In this document: piece after piece, positions 1 to 6,965 of the stretch
Position numbering within the stretch: the stretch's first letter is position 1
How the letters are laid out: each line of letters begins with the position of its first letter
Assembly (NCBI GenBank): GCA_036394195.1
Contig: DASWFO010000086.1
Location: forward strand, 1-21,233
Direction of reading: 5' to 3'
DNA from: DATJPD01 sp036394195
GTDB lineage: Bacteria; Pseudomonadota; Alphaproteobacteria; CACIAM-22H2
DNA length: 21,233 nt
Notes under the pieces: generated by a model
What the model was told of the DNA's origin: nothing
The model's input: only the letters and a program-made list of their open reading frames with translations
The model's database searches: none
Position numbers and translations under genes: made by a program

Positions 1-42
1 CACCGCCGAATTTTCCGGCGACCCCGAGCAGTTTTGACCGGT

Positions 43-69
43 CGCGGGGACCGCCGATCCTTCCCCGCG
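43..69 (-). terminator. Possible weak terminator hairpin after the VOC gene
   Basis: Eight-base arms CGCGGGGA (43-50) and TCCCCGCG (62-69) pair perfectly around an 11-base loop. The hairpin lies just beyond the stop codon of the minus-strand VOC gene. No run of T follows it on the minus strand, so it may be only a transcript-end hairpin rather than a true intrinsic terminator. Bases 1-71 otherwise hold no gene that I can support. Confidence 0.3.
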
Positions 70-71
70 GA

Positions 72-944
72 TTAGTCCATCATCCAGAACGCAAAGCCGG
101 GGTGCTTGTCCCACACCCGCGTCTTCCAGTTGTCGTCCAGAAGGTCCATGTCGGCGTAGTACTCGGTCTTTCCGCCGCACGGGTTCTTGAAATACCAGAA
201 CAGGTTGGATCCCAGGATGTGGCGCCCGGGACGCGTGTCCGCCTTCCAGCCGCGCCTTTCCATGTGCTTGCCGCCGACGATGATCTCGTCGAAGCCGCTC
301 ACCTCGAACGCCACGTGGTTGAACATCGGCTTGTCGCCGTACAGGAAGAACAGGTTGTGGTGGTCGTTCGAGCCGGGGCAGCGCATGAAATCGCCGAACC
401 CCTTCGACCGGTCGGAAAAGCGGAACTGCAGCCGGTCGGTGTAGAACGACGTCGCCGCATCGGCTTTGTCGCGCGGCACGTGGAAGACGACGTGCCCCAT
501 GCGGCGCGGCGCGGCGCCGCTGGGCGCCTGGAACGAGTCATTCAGCTTGCCGCCGCCTCGGGAGCCGCCGTTGATCCCGATCGTCGGCGACGCCGCGACT
601 TTGAAGCCGAGGCCCCAGCCGATCGCGTCCGTCGTGTGCAGCGTGCCGTCCGCATCGCGCTTCACCTCGCGGTCCCGGCCGAGCTCGGCGCCGAGTTTCT
701 CGAGCATCGCCTTGTCGTCGACGCCCCAGATGATCTCGCGCGCCGTCGAGCCGCCTTCGACCGCCGCGGGTAGCGCGGCGTCCTTGGCCGAGCGCAGCCG
801 GATGGTCTGTCCGCTCGCCAGCCGGTAGTCAGCGCCCTGCGCACCGCGCTCGCCGGCCGGAACGCCCCAATCATCAAAATATTTGATGCCGGTGGCGACG
901 TCGTCGACGCCGTAGACCACCGTATCGACGCCCAGGATTTTCAT
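72..944 (-). CDS. Two-domain VOC family protein, extradiol-dioxygenase-like
   Basis: This 290-residue protein probably belongs to the vicinal oxygen chelate superfamily, in the arrangement typical of type I extradiol (catechol 2,3-) dioxygenases. The N-terminal module (about residues 1-120) starts with a VOC strand but has lost obvious metal ligands. The C-terminal module (about 148-270) carries the likely 2-His-1-carboxylate triad: H151 in GHVVFHV, H210 in FNHVAFEV and E261 in KTEYYAD. The length fits extradiol dioxygenases (about 290-310). The ATG at 944 was chosen because the VOC fold begins at MKILGVDTVVYGV; the open frame upstream to 1085 is low-complexity and overlaps the cupin gene. 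It lies 67 bp downstream of the cupin gene on the same strand, so the two are probably co-transcribed and may act in one aromatic or hydroxy-acid pathway. The family is confident; the substrate is unknown. Confidence 0.85.
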   Translation of the reverse strand: MKILGVDTVVYGVDDVATGIKYFDDWGVPAGERGAQGADYRLASGQTIRLRSAKDAALPAAVEGGSTAREIIWGVDDKAMLEKLGAELGRDREVKRDADGTLHTTDAIGWGLGFKVAASPTIGINGGSRGGGKLNDSFQAPSGAAPRRMGHVVFHVPRDKADAATSFYTDRLQFRFSDRSKGFGDFMRCPGSNDHHNLFFLYGDKPMFNHVAFEVSGFDEIIVGGKHMERRGWKADTRPGRHILGSNLFWYFKNPCGGKTEYYADMDLLDDNWKTRVWDKHPGFAFWMMD

Positions 945-1011
945 CGTCTCACCCGTGGAACAAGGATAGGCCCGGCAGTGTACAGGCCGCCGTGGACCCG
1001 GGTCCAGGCGC

Positions 1012-1443
1012 TCAGGCCGGCCGCTGGCCCGGAAATTCCTCGAGGAACACGTTGGGCCGCAGGAACATCGCCAGCACCAGAGCACCGTTCGGCGCGTAGG
1101 CGTAATGGCTGTTGCCCTTGGGCCGCCACACGAAATTGCCGGCCATGCATTCGCCTTCGTCGTCGGCGAGGCTGCCTTCGAGGATCCAGGACTGCTCGAT
1201 CTCGACGTGCTGGTGCATGGGCAGGCGTGCCCCCGGCTCCCATTTGAACAGCGCCGTCATCAGCCCGGTCTTCTCGTCCTTGAGCAGGATCTTCATCTTG
1301 ATCCCGGGGCAGGGGGTCGGCGCCCACGGCAGGCCTTCCACGTCGACATAGCGCGACGCCAGCGGCGCGAGCTTATCCTCGCCCGGCATGTGGGGCGTGT
1401 GCGCGGTGAGATCGGCTGTCTCGGCGATGGCCGCATCATTCAT
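1012..1443 (-). CDS. Single-domain cupin protein, ChrR/dioxygenase-like
   Basis: This is a 143-residue cytosolic cupin. Motif 1 contains PMHQHVEIEQSWILEG, giving likely metal ligands H77, H79 and E83. Motif 2 contains H113 in GNSHYAYAPNG. All four classical cupin ligands are therefore present. The layout resembles ChrR-type cupins and small dioxygenases such as the 2,4'-dihydroxyacetophenone dioxygenase group; that comparison is from memory. The start at 1443 is supported by AGGAG six bases upstream; an in-frame ATG at 1461 would bury this ribosome site inside the gene. It is the first gene of a probable two-gene unit with the VOC protein and is divergent from the TTT binding-protein operon, across an intergenic region containing a long inverted repeat (1463-1514). 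The reaction is not known. Confidence 0.85.
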   Translation of the reverse strand: MNDAAIAETADLTAHTPHMPGEDKLAPLASRYVDVEGLPWAPTPCPGIKMKILLKDEKTGLMTALFKWEPGARLPMHQHVEIEQSWILEGSLADDEGECMAGNFVWRPKGNSHYAYAPNGALVLAMFLRPNVFLEEFPGQRPA

Positions 1444-1462
1444 GGCAGTCTCCTGTTTCACG

Positions 1463-1514
1463 CCCGAGAATACCCGTATTGTCGCAATTAGTGAACGCGG
1501 GTATTAGGCTCGGG
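1463..1514. promoter_or_regulatory. Long interrupted inverted repeat between divergent genes, candidate operator
   Basis: The left arm is CCCGAG AATACCCG (1463-1476). The right arm is CGGGTATT (1498-1505), then three unpaired bases, then CTCGGG (1509-1514). The arms are separated by 21 bases. The left arm also overlaps a local palindrome AATAC-CC-GTATT (1469-1480). The site sits between the divergent cupin (minus) and TTT (plus) genes, where a shared operator would be expected. No regulator gene lies next to it, so the binder is unknown. Confidence 0.4.
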
Positions 1515-1526
1515 CAGGGAGGAGTC

Positions 1527-1574
1527 GTGAACGGCGCCGACAATCATCCGGAGCAGCGCATGGCGTGTCGATGA
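1527..1574 (+). CDS. Possible 15-residue leader ORF upstream of the TTT binding protein
   Basis: A GTG codon at 1527 follows AGGGAGG (1516-1522) with a four-base gap, a much better ribosome site than any directly in front of the next gene. It reads 15 codons and stops at TGA 1572-1574. That stop overlaps the ATG at 1571 as ATGA, an arrangement typical of translational coupling. The peptide (VNGADNHPEQRMACR) has no recognisable function. It may be a coupling leader or a coincidence. Confidence 0.3.
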   Translation: MNGADNHPEQRMACR

Positions 1575-2551
1575 CGAAAATCATCGCGATGCTGCGCGGC
1601 ACATGCGTGGCACTGGCGATTGCGGCTGGATTCGCCGCGGCCGGGGTCGATGCGCAGACGTTTCCGGCAAAGCCGGTGCGGCTCATCGTGCCGTTTCCGC
1701 CGGGCGGCGCGACGGACATCGTCGCCCGGATGTTGTCGCAGAAGCTGCAGGACATCTGGGGCCAGACGGTCGTCATCGAGTATAAGCCGGGCGCTGGCAC
1801 CGTCATCGGGACCGATGCGGTCGCGAAGTCCGCGCCGGACGGCTATACGCTCGGGATCGTGATCACCGCGCATATGATCAATCCCAGCCTCAGGCCGGAC
1901 CTGCCGTTCGATACGGTCAGGGATCTCGCTGGCGTGACCACGGTCTCGATGTCGCATATCGTCCTCGTGGCGACGAAGCTGCTGGCGGCGAACACGCTTC
2001 CGGAGGTGATCGATCTGGCGCGGAAGAATCCCGGTTCGCTCAGCTATGCGAGCCCGGGTGCCGGAACAGCCATGCACCTGGCCGGCGAGCTGCTGAAGGC
2101 CCGCGCCGGCATCGAGATGACCCATGTTCCCTATCGCGGCGGCGCCTCGGCCTACCCGGACGTCATCACGGGCCGCGTGCAGCTTCAGTTCGATCCGCTC
2201 TATGCAATGATGGAGAACATCACCAGCGGCCAGGTGAAGCCGATCGCGATCACCAGCCCGGCACGCGCCGCCGCCGCACCCGATATCCCCACCATTGCCG
2301 AGACGTACCCCGACTTCAGCGTGCTCAGCATCACCGGCGTGGTGGTGCCGCGGGCGACGCCGCGCGAGCTCGTGCGCAAGATCAGCGCCGATATCAACGC
2401 GGTCCTGCGGCAACCCGATCTGCGCCGGCGCATGAGCGAGGTCGGGATGGAACCCGCCGGCAATACGCCGGAGGAGTTCGACGCCTTCATCGCCCGCGAG
2501 ATCGCCAAATGGGCGCCGGTCGTGCGCGCCGCGGCGCTCACGGCCGACTGA
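1571..2551 (+). CDS. TTT (Bug/TctC) family periplasmic solute-binding protein, 1st
   Basis: This 326-residue protein is a periplasmic binding protein of the tripartite tricarboxylate transporter class, which captures carboxylates or similar small organic compounds. A Sec signal peptide ends near residue 29 (VDAQ, then TFPAKPVRLIVPF). Hallmarks follow in order: the PFPPGGATD ligand-loop motif, SAPDGYTLGI, LPFDTVRDL, SYASPGAGTAMHLAGELL, VPYRGGASAYPDVITGRVQ and RELVRKI near the end. Start: the ATG at 1571 overlaps the stop of a short leader frame; a GTG at 1565 is an in-frame alternative. It is the first of three consecutive binding-protein genes with no TctA/TctB beside them, so it probably works with a permease encoded elsewhere. 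The ligand cannot be told from the sequence. Confidence 0.92.
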   Translation: MTKIIAMLRGTCVALAIAAGFAAAGVDAQTFPAKPVRLIVPFPPGGATDIVARMLSQKLQDIWGQTVVIEYKPGAGTVIGTDAVAKSAPDGYTLGIVITAHMINPSLRPDLPFDTVRDLAGVTTVSMSHIVLVATKLLAANTLPEVIDLARKNPGSLSYASPGAGTAMHLAGELLKARAGIEMTHVPYRGGASAYPDVITGRVQLQFDPLYAMMENITSGQVKPIAITSPARAAAAPDIPTIAETYPDFSVLSITGVVVPRATPRELVRKISADINAVLRQPDLRRRMSEVGMEPAGNTPEEFDAFIAREIAKWAPVVRAAALTAD

Positions 2552-2574
2552 CCCGCGGAGACCAACGCCGCCTC

Positions 2575-3576
2575 ATGGTCCGCACGATCCCATCTTATTC
2601 CATCGCGCGCGTTCTGGCGGCTTCGGTTGTCATGGCGGCCGTCATCTCGGGGGCTGCTCTTGCGGAAGATGCGGGCCGGCCCTATCCGGACCACGCGGTG
2701 CGCCTCGTCGTTCCGACGGCACCCGCCGGGGCGATCGACGGTGTGGCCCGCGCGGTGGGTGCCAAGCTCGCCGAGCGCTGGGGCCAGCCGGTGGTCATCG
2801 ACAACAAGCCCGGCGCCAATATGGTGATCGGGACGGATTTGGCCGCCAAGTCGCCGCCCGACGGGTACACGCTGCTGGTCGCCCATGACGGCGCCATGGC
2901 GATGAACGTGGCGACGACGCCGGGCCTGCCCTACGACCCCTTGCGCGACTTCGAACCGATCACGCTGATCAGCTCGCTGCCGCTGGTGCTCATGGCCAAC
3001 GCGTCCGTGCCGGCGGAATCGGCCGGGGAGCTGCTTGACCTCGCCCGGCGCAATCCCGGCACGCTGAACCATGCCTCGGGCGGCCCGGCGAGCCAGATGG
3101 CATTCGCGCTGTTCAAACACATGGCCAAGATCGACGTCGTCGATGTCGTCTACAAGGGCGGGGCACTCGCGGTCACCAGCGTCATGGCGGGTGAAACGCA
3201 GCTGTGCCTCGCCGACATCGCATCGGCCAACGCCGGACTGCAATCGGACAAGGTGCGGGTGCTGGCCGTGACCAGCGCCAGCCGCCTGGCTCGGCTGCCG
3301 GATGTACCGACCGTCACAGAGCGTGCCATCCCTGGTTATGAGAGCGTGGTGTGGATCGGCATGTTCGCGCCGGCCGGCACGCCGAAGCCGATCCTGACGA
3401 AGATCGAAGCCGATGCGCGCGCGGCCCTGACCTTGCCGGATCTGCGCGGCCGCCTCGAAACGCTGCAGATGGACGTGGCGGCGCTGCCGGCACCGGAGTT
3501 CAGGATCCGCCTTGCGGCGGACATCCGCAAATGGAGCGAGCTGGTGCGCGATACCGGCTTGCGTCTGGCGCCGTGA
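2575..3576 (+). CDS. TTT (Bug/TctC) family periplasmic solute-binding protein, 2nd
   Basis: This 333-residue TTT binding protein follows the previous gene by 23 bp and is presumably in its operon. A signal peptide spans about residues 1-30 (ending GAALAEDA). Family motifs are VRLVVPTAPAGAID, VIDNKPGANMVIGTDLAAKSPPDGYTLL, LPYDPLRDFEPI, LNHASGGPASQMAFALF, VVYKGGALAVTSVMAGETQ, LPDVPTVTE and FAPAGTPKPIL. The first ligand loop reads APAGAID where the family normally has a Gly-Gly pair, so the carboxylate-binding turn may be altered. The start at ATG 2575 was chosen because it precedes the signal peptide and has GCGGAG upstream (14 bases, rather long); the earlier in-frame codon at 2509 lies inside the preceding gene. 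No permease gene is adjacent. Confidence 0.9.
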   Translation: MVRTIPSYSIARVLAASVVMAAVISGAALAEDAGRPYPDHAVRLVVPTAPAGAIDGVARAVGAKLAERWGQPVVIDNKPGANMVIGTDLAAKSPPDGYTLLVAHDGAMAMNVATTPGLPYDPLRDFEPITLISSLPLVLMANASVPAESAGELLDLARRNPGTLNHASGGPASQMAFALFKHMAKIDVVDVVYKGGALAVTSVMAGETQLCLADIASANAGLQSDKVRVLAVTSASRLARLPDVPTVTERAIPGYESVVWIGMFAPAGTPKPILTKIEADARAALTLPDLRGRLETLQMDVAALPAPEFRIRLAADIRKWSELVRDTGLRLAP

Positions 3577-3594
3577 CCGGCAGTCGCCGGCGGT

Positions 3595-3616
3595 GCGCAA
3601 TTGCGCTCAATTGAGC
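3595..3616. promoter_or_regulatory. Two overlapping 12-bp palindromes, candidate operator
   Basis: GCGCAATTGCGC (3595-3606) and GCTCAATTGAGC (3605-3616) are both perfect palindromes sharing a CAATTG core. Their centres are exactly 10 bp apart, about one helical turn. They lie in the 63-bp gap between the second TTT gene and the ABC binding-protein gene, 23 bp before that gene's ATG. The spacing suggests two protein dimers binding the same DNA face. The regulator is unknown. Confidence 0.45.
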
Positions 3617-3639
3617 GGACGAACGCGAAGGAACATCTC

Positions 3640-4647
3640 ATGAAACGACCGCATCTCAGCCTGGCCATCGTGGTTCTCGGGCTCGCCCTGGCCGCCGGAG
3701 ACGCCGCGCGCGCGGAGCCCGCGAAGTTGAAAATCGGCTTCGACACGATTCCGACGCATCTGGCACCGGTTATCTTCGAGTTCAAAGACGAGCTCCGGCA
3801 TTACGGGAAGGACTACACGATCGAGTTCACCCGCTTCCGCGGCAGCGCGTTGCAGCTCCAGGCGATCGCCTCGGGCGAGGTCGATCTCGGCGTGCTGGCC
3901 TATTCGAGCTTCGCGACCGGGATTGTGAACGCCCATCTGCCGATCAAGGCGGTGGCCGACGTGGCCCAGGACGGACCGTGGTTTTCGACCGTGTATCCGG
4001 TGCTCGCCGATTCCCCGATCCGAAGCGTCAAGGATCTGAAGGGAAAGGTCGTCGCGGTGAACGCGTTCGGCGGGGCGGTGGACTTGGCCGCGCGCAGCAT
4101 GGTGCTGAAGAACGGCCTGCGGCCGAATGCCGATGTCACGTTCATCGAGGCGAATTTCGCCAACGAGGAGGCGATGCTGCGCGAGGGCAAGATTCAGGTC
4201 GCGGGCCTCGTGCAGCCGTTCTGGGCGTTCATCCAGCGGAACGGAAACGTGCGCCCCCTGTTCACCCAAAAAGACGGCCTGGGCACGACGCAGTTCCTGT
4301 TCTTCGCCGCCAAGGAGGACGTGATCGCCGCGAAGCGCGACCTGCTGGTCAAATATCTCGAAGATTATGTTCAGGGCGTTCAGTTCGTGCTCGACCCCAA
4401 AAACCGCGACCGCGTGATCAAGGTCATCGCCCGGCTGAACAAGGAATCGGAGGACAAATTCGTCGACTGGGCGCTGCTTAAGGATAGGGACTACTATCAC
4501 GCGCCGGACGGCCGCATAAACCAGGAGGCGCTGCAGAAGAACGTCGATCAGCTGGCCGAGCTCGGCCAGATCCGCGCCACCTTCGACGTCGGCCCGCATG
4601 TCGACAATTCGCTGGTGGACGAGGCGCGCGCGGGCCTGCGGCGCTGA
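3640..4647 (+). CDS. ABC transporter substrate-binding protein, NitT/TauT (NMT1-like) type
   Basis: This 335-residue periplasmic protein has a Sec signal peptide cleaved near residue 25 (AARA, then EPAKLKIGFDTIPTHLAP). The mature part has the type II binding-protein pattern of the sulfonate/nitrate/taurine and thiamine-precursor (NMT1) families: LQAIASGEVDLGVLAYSSF, then SPIRSVKDLKGKVVAVNAFGGAVD, then AMLREGKIQVAGLVQPFWAF. AAGGA seven bases before ATG 3640 fixes the start. No ATPase or permease gene is next to it in the window, so its partners lie elsewhere. It is the last of three consecutive plus-strand binding-protein genes, but the paired palindromes just upstream hint at separate regulation. 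A substrate cannot be assigned; aromatic acids, sulfonates and pyrimidine precursors are all possible for the family. Confidence 0.88.
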   Translation: MKRPHLSLAIVVLGLALAAGDAARAEPAKLKIGFDTIPTHLAPVIFEFKDELRHYGKDYTIEFTRFRGSALQLQAIASGEVDLGVLAYSSFATGIVNAHLPIKAVADVAQDGPWFSTVYPVLADSPIRSVKDLKGKVVAVNAFGGAVDLAARSMVLKNGLRPNADVTFIEANFANEEAMLREGKIQVAGLVQPFWAFIQRNGNVRPLFTQKDGLGTTQFLFFAAKEDVIAAKRDLLVKYLEDYVQGVQFVLDPKNRDRVIKVIARLNKESEDKFVDWALLKDRDYYHAPDGRINQEALQKNVDQLAELGQIRATFDVGPHVDNSLVDEARAGLRR

Positions 4648-4653
4648 AAGAAA

Positions 4654-4683
4654 AGCCCGCGCCGGGACGCCCCGGCGCGGGCT
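4654..4683 (-). terminator. Strong intrinsic terminator, probably bidirectional
   Basis: A perfect 13-bp GC-rich stem (AGCCCGCGCCGGG at 4654-4666 and CCCGGCGCGGGCT at 4671-4683) closes a four-base loop. On the minus strand it runs into TTTTCTTTC, a good U-tract, so it terminates the CHRD gene. It also lies just after the stop of the plus-strand ABC binding protein at 4647 and may end that operon too, with a weaker tail. Confidence 0.85.
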
Positions 4684-4703
4684 GTTCGTATCGCGGGTTT
4701 GAT

Positions 4704-5144
4704 TTACTTCGTGATCTGGCCGCGGAGCTCGCCGCCCTTGTTCGCATCCGTGTGCAGGTTGACGTAGTAGCGGCCGGCCATCAGGTCGGCGGCCTGGGCG
4801 TCGGTCAGCGTCGCTTCGCCCTTGACCGGCGACGTGCCGGCGTTCTGGAACGGCACGACCACGCCGGCGTTGGCGCCGGGTGCCGCGGGACCATGGATAT
4901 GGCCGGCGGTCACTGGACCGCTGGTGTCCTTGTAGGTGACCGTATATTGCAGCTTCTTGCTCGAGGTGTCGTAGGTGAAGTCGCTGTTGCCGCTGCCCTT
5001 GCTGCTGTTCGGCGGCACTTCGGTCGACGCGCTGAGCGGCGCCTTCATCTTGACCATCTCGGCCTGCGCGACCGTTCCGCCCGCCACGAGGGCAACGGCG
5101 GCGACGAGCGCCAGACACGCATACGAGTGGCTTGCTTTGAACAT
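4704..5144 (-). CDS. Secreted CHRD-domain protein
   Basis: This 146-residue exported protein has a signal peptide cleaved near residue 28 (TVAQA, then EMVKMKAPL) followed by one CHRD domain filling the rest. Recognisable CHRD landmarks are LSASTEVPPNSSKGSG (about 37-52), AGHIHGPA (80-87), the LTDAQAADLMAGRYYVNLHT stretch (113-132) and GGELRGQI (137-144) at the end. CHRD was first described in chordin; the biochemical role of bacterial single-domain versions is unknown. The ATG at 5144 has AGGAGG ten bases upstream; an earlier in-frame codon at 5177 would precede this site. It is monocistronic, with a strong terminator behind it. Bases 5145-5278 upstream hold no further gene. Confidence 0.9.
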   Translation of the reverse strand: MFKASHSYACLALVAAVALVAGGTVAQAEMVKMKAPLSASTEVPPNSSKGSGNSDFTYDTSSKKLQYTVTYKDTSGPVTAGHIHGPAAPGANAGVVVPFQNAGTSPVKGEATLTDAQAADLMAGRYYVNLHTDANKGGELRGQITK

Positions 5145-5278
5145 CGGTTCATCTCCTCCTGGTTGACACCTAGCCAACGGATTAACGCAAAAACGGCTGT
5201 ATTATTCCGCAGCCGGGTCTTACCTGGCTGACATTGGGCCGCTTGACCGGCCGGCGCAAGGTCAGGACGGGCGCCCGG

Positions 5279-5334
5279 CTCAGTCCCCGGTCCTCAGTCC
5301 CCGGTCCCCTCAGTCCCCGGTCCTCAGTCTGAGG
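5279..5334. repeat. 14-bp direct repeat array (3.5 copies) at a gene 3' end
   Basis: CTCAGTCCCCGGTC occurs at 5279-5292, 5293-5306 and, after two extra C bases, 5309-5322. A partial copy CTCAGTCT starts at 5323. The partial copy contains the stop codon (5324-5326) of the minus-strand TTT gene, and CCTCAG-T-CTGAGG (5322-5334) forms a small palindrome. The array looks like replication-slippage product rather than a functional element. Confidence 0.8.
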
Positions 5335-6331
5335 TGATCCCCGCTTGCGCAATGACGTCGCGCCACAGCGCGTAATCCGCGCGCAGGATCTCCGCGAACT
5401 GGCTGGGTGTGCCCGGCGTCGGCTCGATGCCGATCCTGGCGAGGCGCTCCACGAACTCGGGATCCTTCATCGCCCCGGCGACCGCCGCTGCCAGTCGCTC
5501 GACGATCGGAGCCGGCGTTCCCGCCGGCGCAAACAGGCCGTTCCACGTCACGGCGCGGAATCCGGGATAGATCTCGGCGATCGCCGGCACGTCGGGAAGC
5601 TGCGGGATCCGCGTCTCGCTGGAGATGCCGAGCAGCTGCAGCCGCCCAGTGCCGACGAACGGGATCACCTCCGACGGGCTCGACGAGTACATCTGCACGT
5701 GATCGGCCATCGTCTCGGTGATCGTCTGCGAGCCACCCTTGTACGGCACGTGGATCATGTCGAGCCCGGCCTGCTTCAGGAACAGCACGGCCGAAAGCTG
5801 GGTCAGCGTGCCGTTGCCGCCCGACGCGTAGTTGAGCCGGCCCGGGCGCGCCTTTACGTAGGCGACCAAGTCCCGAAGCGTGGCCGCGGGTACCGCCGGA
5901 CTGACGGTGATCACAAAGCCGTTCGCGCCGATTTCGGCGACCGCCACGAAATCCTTGAGCGGGTCGTAGCCGACCTTCTGCGTCAGCGGGACGGGCGCCA
6001 TCTGCGACAAGGCGCAGACGCACAGCGTGTAGCCGTCGGGGGACGCCTTGGCCACGAATTCGGTACCGATGGCGCCGGCCGCCCCCGGGCGGTTCTCGAC
6101 CACGAACTGCTGGCCGATGCCGGCGGTCAGCGCCTGTGCCGTGATGCGGCCGACCGTATCGGCATTGCCGCCCGGCGCGTAGGGCACGACGACGCGGACC
6201 ACCCGCTGCGGCCACTCCTGCGCCGCCGCCGGGCCGGCGGCCGCGCACGCCAGCGCGCCCAGCAGGGCAGCACGAGCCAGCGCAGGATGGCACCGGGTCG
6301 GGCGGGCGATGCGCCGCATCCGGCCCGCCAT
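5324..6331 (-). CDS. TTT (Bug/TctC) family periplasmic solute-binding protein, 3rd
   Basis: This 335-residue binding protein has a signal peptide ending around residue 38 (GPAAAQ, then EWPQRVVRVVVPY). Motifs follow in family order: PYAPGGNADTVGR, VVENRPGAAGAIGTEFVAKASPDGYTL, VGYDPLKDF, LNYASGGNGTLTQLSAVLF, VPYKGGSQTITETMADHVQ, QLPDVPAIAE and FAPAGTPAPIVE. It carries an unusual Cys-x-Cys (LCVCAL) right after DGYT. It begins 13 bp after the stop of the VOC gene on the same strand, so the two are probably one operon. No clear ribosome site precedes ATG 6331, and ATG 6319 is also possible; coupling to the upstream gene may explain this. The stop codon lies in a short direct-repeat array. Confidence 0.9.
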   Translation of the reverse strand: MAGRMRRIARPTRCHPALARAALLGALACAAAGPAAAQEWPQRVVRVVVPYAPGGNADTVGRITAQALTAGIGQQFVVENRPGAAGAIGTEFVAKASPDGYTLCVCALSQMAPVPLTQKVGYDPLKDFVAVAEIGANGFVITVSPAVPAATLRDLVAYVKARPGRLNYASGGNGTLTQLSAVLFLKQAGLDMIHVPYKGGSQTITETMADHVQMYSSSPSEVIPFVGTGRLQLLGISSETRIPQLPDVPAIAEIYPGFRAVTWNGLFAPAGTPAPIVERLAAAVAGAMKDPEFVERLARIGIEPTPGTPSQFAEILRADYALWRDVIAQAGITSD

Positions 6332-6344
6332 GGAGGAGGCCCGC

Positions 6345-6875
6345 TTAGCGGCGGGCCTTGGCGCGCGCCTTGGGCTTCGCCCGCTTGCCCTTGGCCGTCG
6401 CGACGCGGCGCTTGACGGCCGCGGCGCGCAGCTTCGGGCGCGCCGCCGCCTTCGGCGCCGGCACCACGTCCTTCAGAGCGCCGCCCCAGCCATGGGCGCT
6501 GACGTCGACCACGATCCCATTGGGGTCGTGGAATTTCACTTCGTAGAACACGTTGCTGTTGTCGCTGTTGCGTGGCACTTCGCCCATCCAGTATTTGCCG
6601 CCGCTCGCCTCGATGTTCTGGCGCGCCTGGTCGACGTCGTCCACCCAAAATCCGAAATGGTGGATGCCGACGAAGTCCTTGCCGCGATGGCCGGCCATCT
6701 CGTCGTTCTTGTAGTTGAGCAGCGCCATGTTGATGGTGCCGTCGGTCAGGTACACGCCGCGGGCGAGGACCGAATCGGTCTCTCCGACCTTCTTCATCCC
6801 AAAGGCCTTCTGAAAGAAGGCGGCGGCCTTCCACGGATCAGGCACGGACAAGGCAATGTGACGCAGCTTTCCCAT
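6345..6875 (-). CDS. VOC family protein with a histone-like basic tail
   Basis: Residues 1-138 of this 176-residue protein are a single VOC/glyoxalase-type domain: RHIALSVPDPWKAAAFFQKAFGM at the start, GIHHFGFWVDDVDQA in the middle and KFHDPNGIVVDVSAHGW at the end. Likely metal ligands are H6 and H72; the usual final Glu is Asp (D124). From about residue 139 a 38-residue tail of Ala, Lys, Arg and Pro follows, resembling histone H1-like bacterial tails and unusual for this family. GGAGG five bases before ATG 6875 fixes the start; a TTG at 6887 lies upstream of this site. The gene precedes a TTT binding protein by 13 bp, so the enzyme may act on the imported compound. The reaction is unknown. 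Confidence 0.82.
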   Translation of the reverse strand: MGKLRHIALSVPDPWKAAAFFQKAFGMKKVGETDSVLARGVYLTDGTINMALLNYKNDEMAGHRGKDFVGIHHFGFWVDDVDQARQNIEASGGKYWMGEVPRNSDNSNVFYEVKFHDPNGIVVDVSAHGWGGALKDVVPAPKAAARPKLRAAAVKRRVATAKGKRAKPKARAKARR

Positions 6876-6965
6876 GATTTCCTCCAACTGGCGCGGCGGG
6901 CGGCCGGAATGGCGCGATGCGGCTCCCGCCTAATGTATCGCGGAACCGCCCATAAGAAAAACCGA

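Noticed and set aside
2200..5118. Very long open frames on the minus strand opposite the TTT and ABC binding-protein genes
   Set aside because: They are Arg/His/Gly-rich antisense shadows of high-GC genes, lack ribosome sites and show no family motif, while the plus-strand proteins are clear family members.
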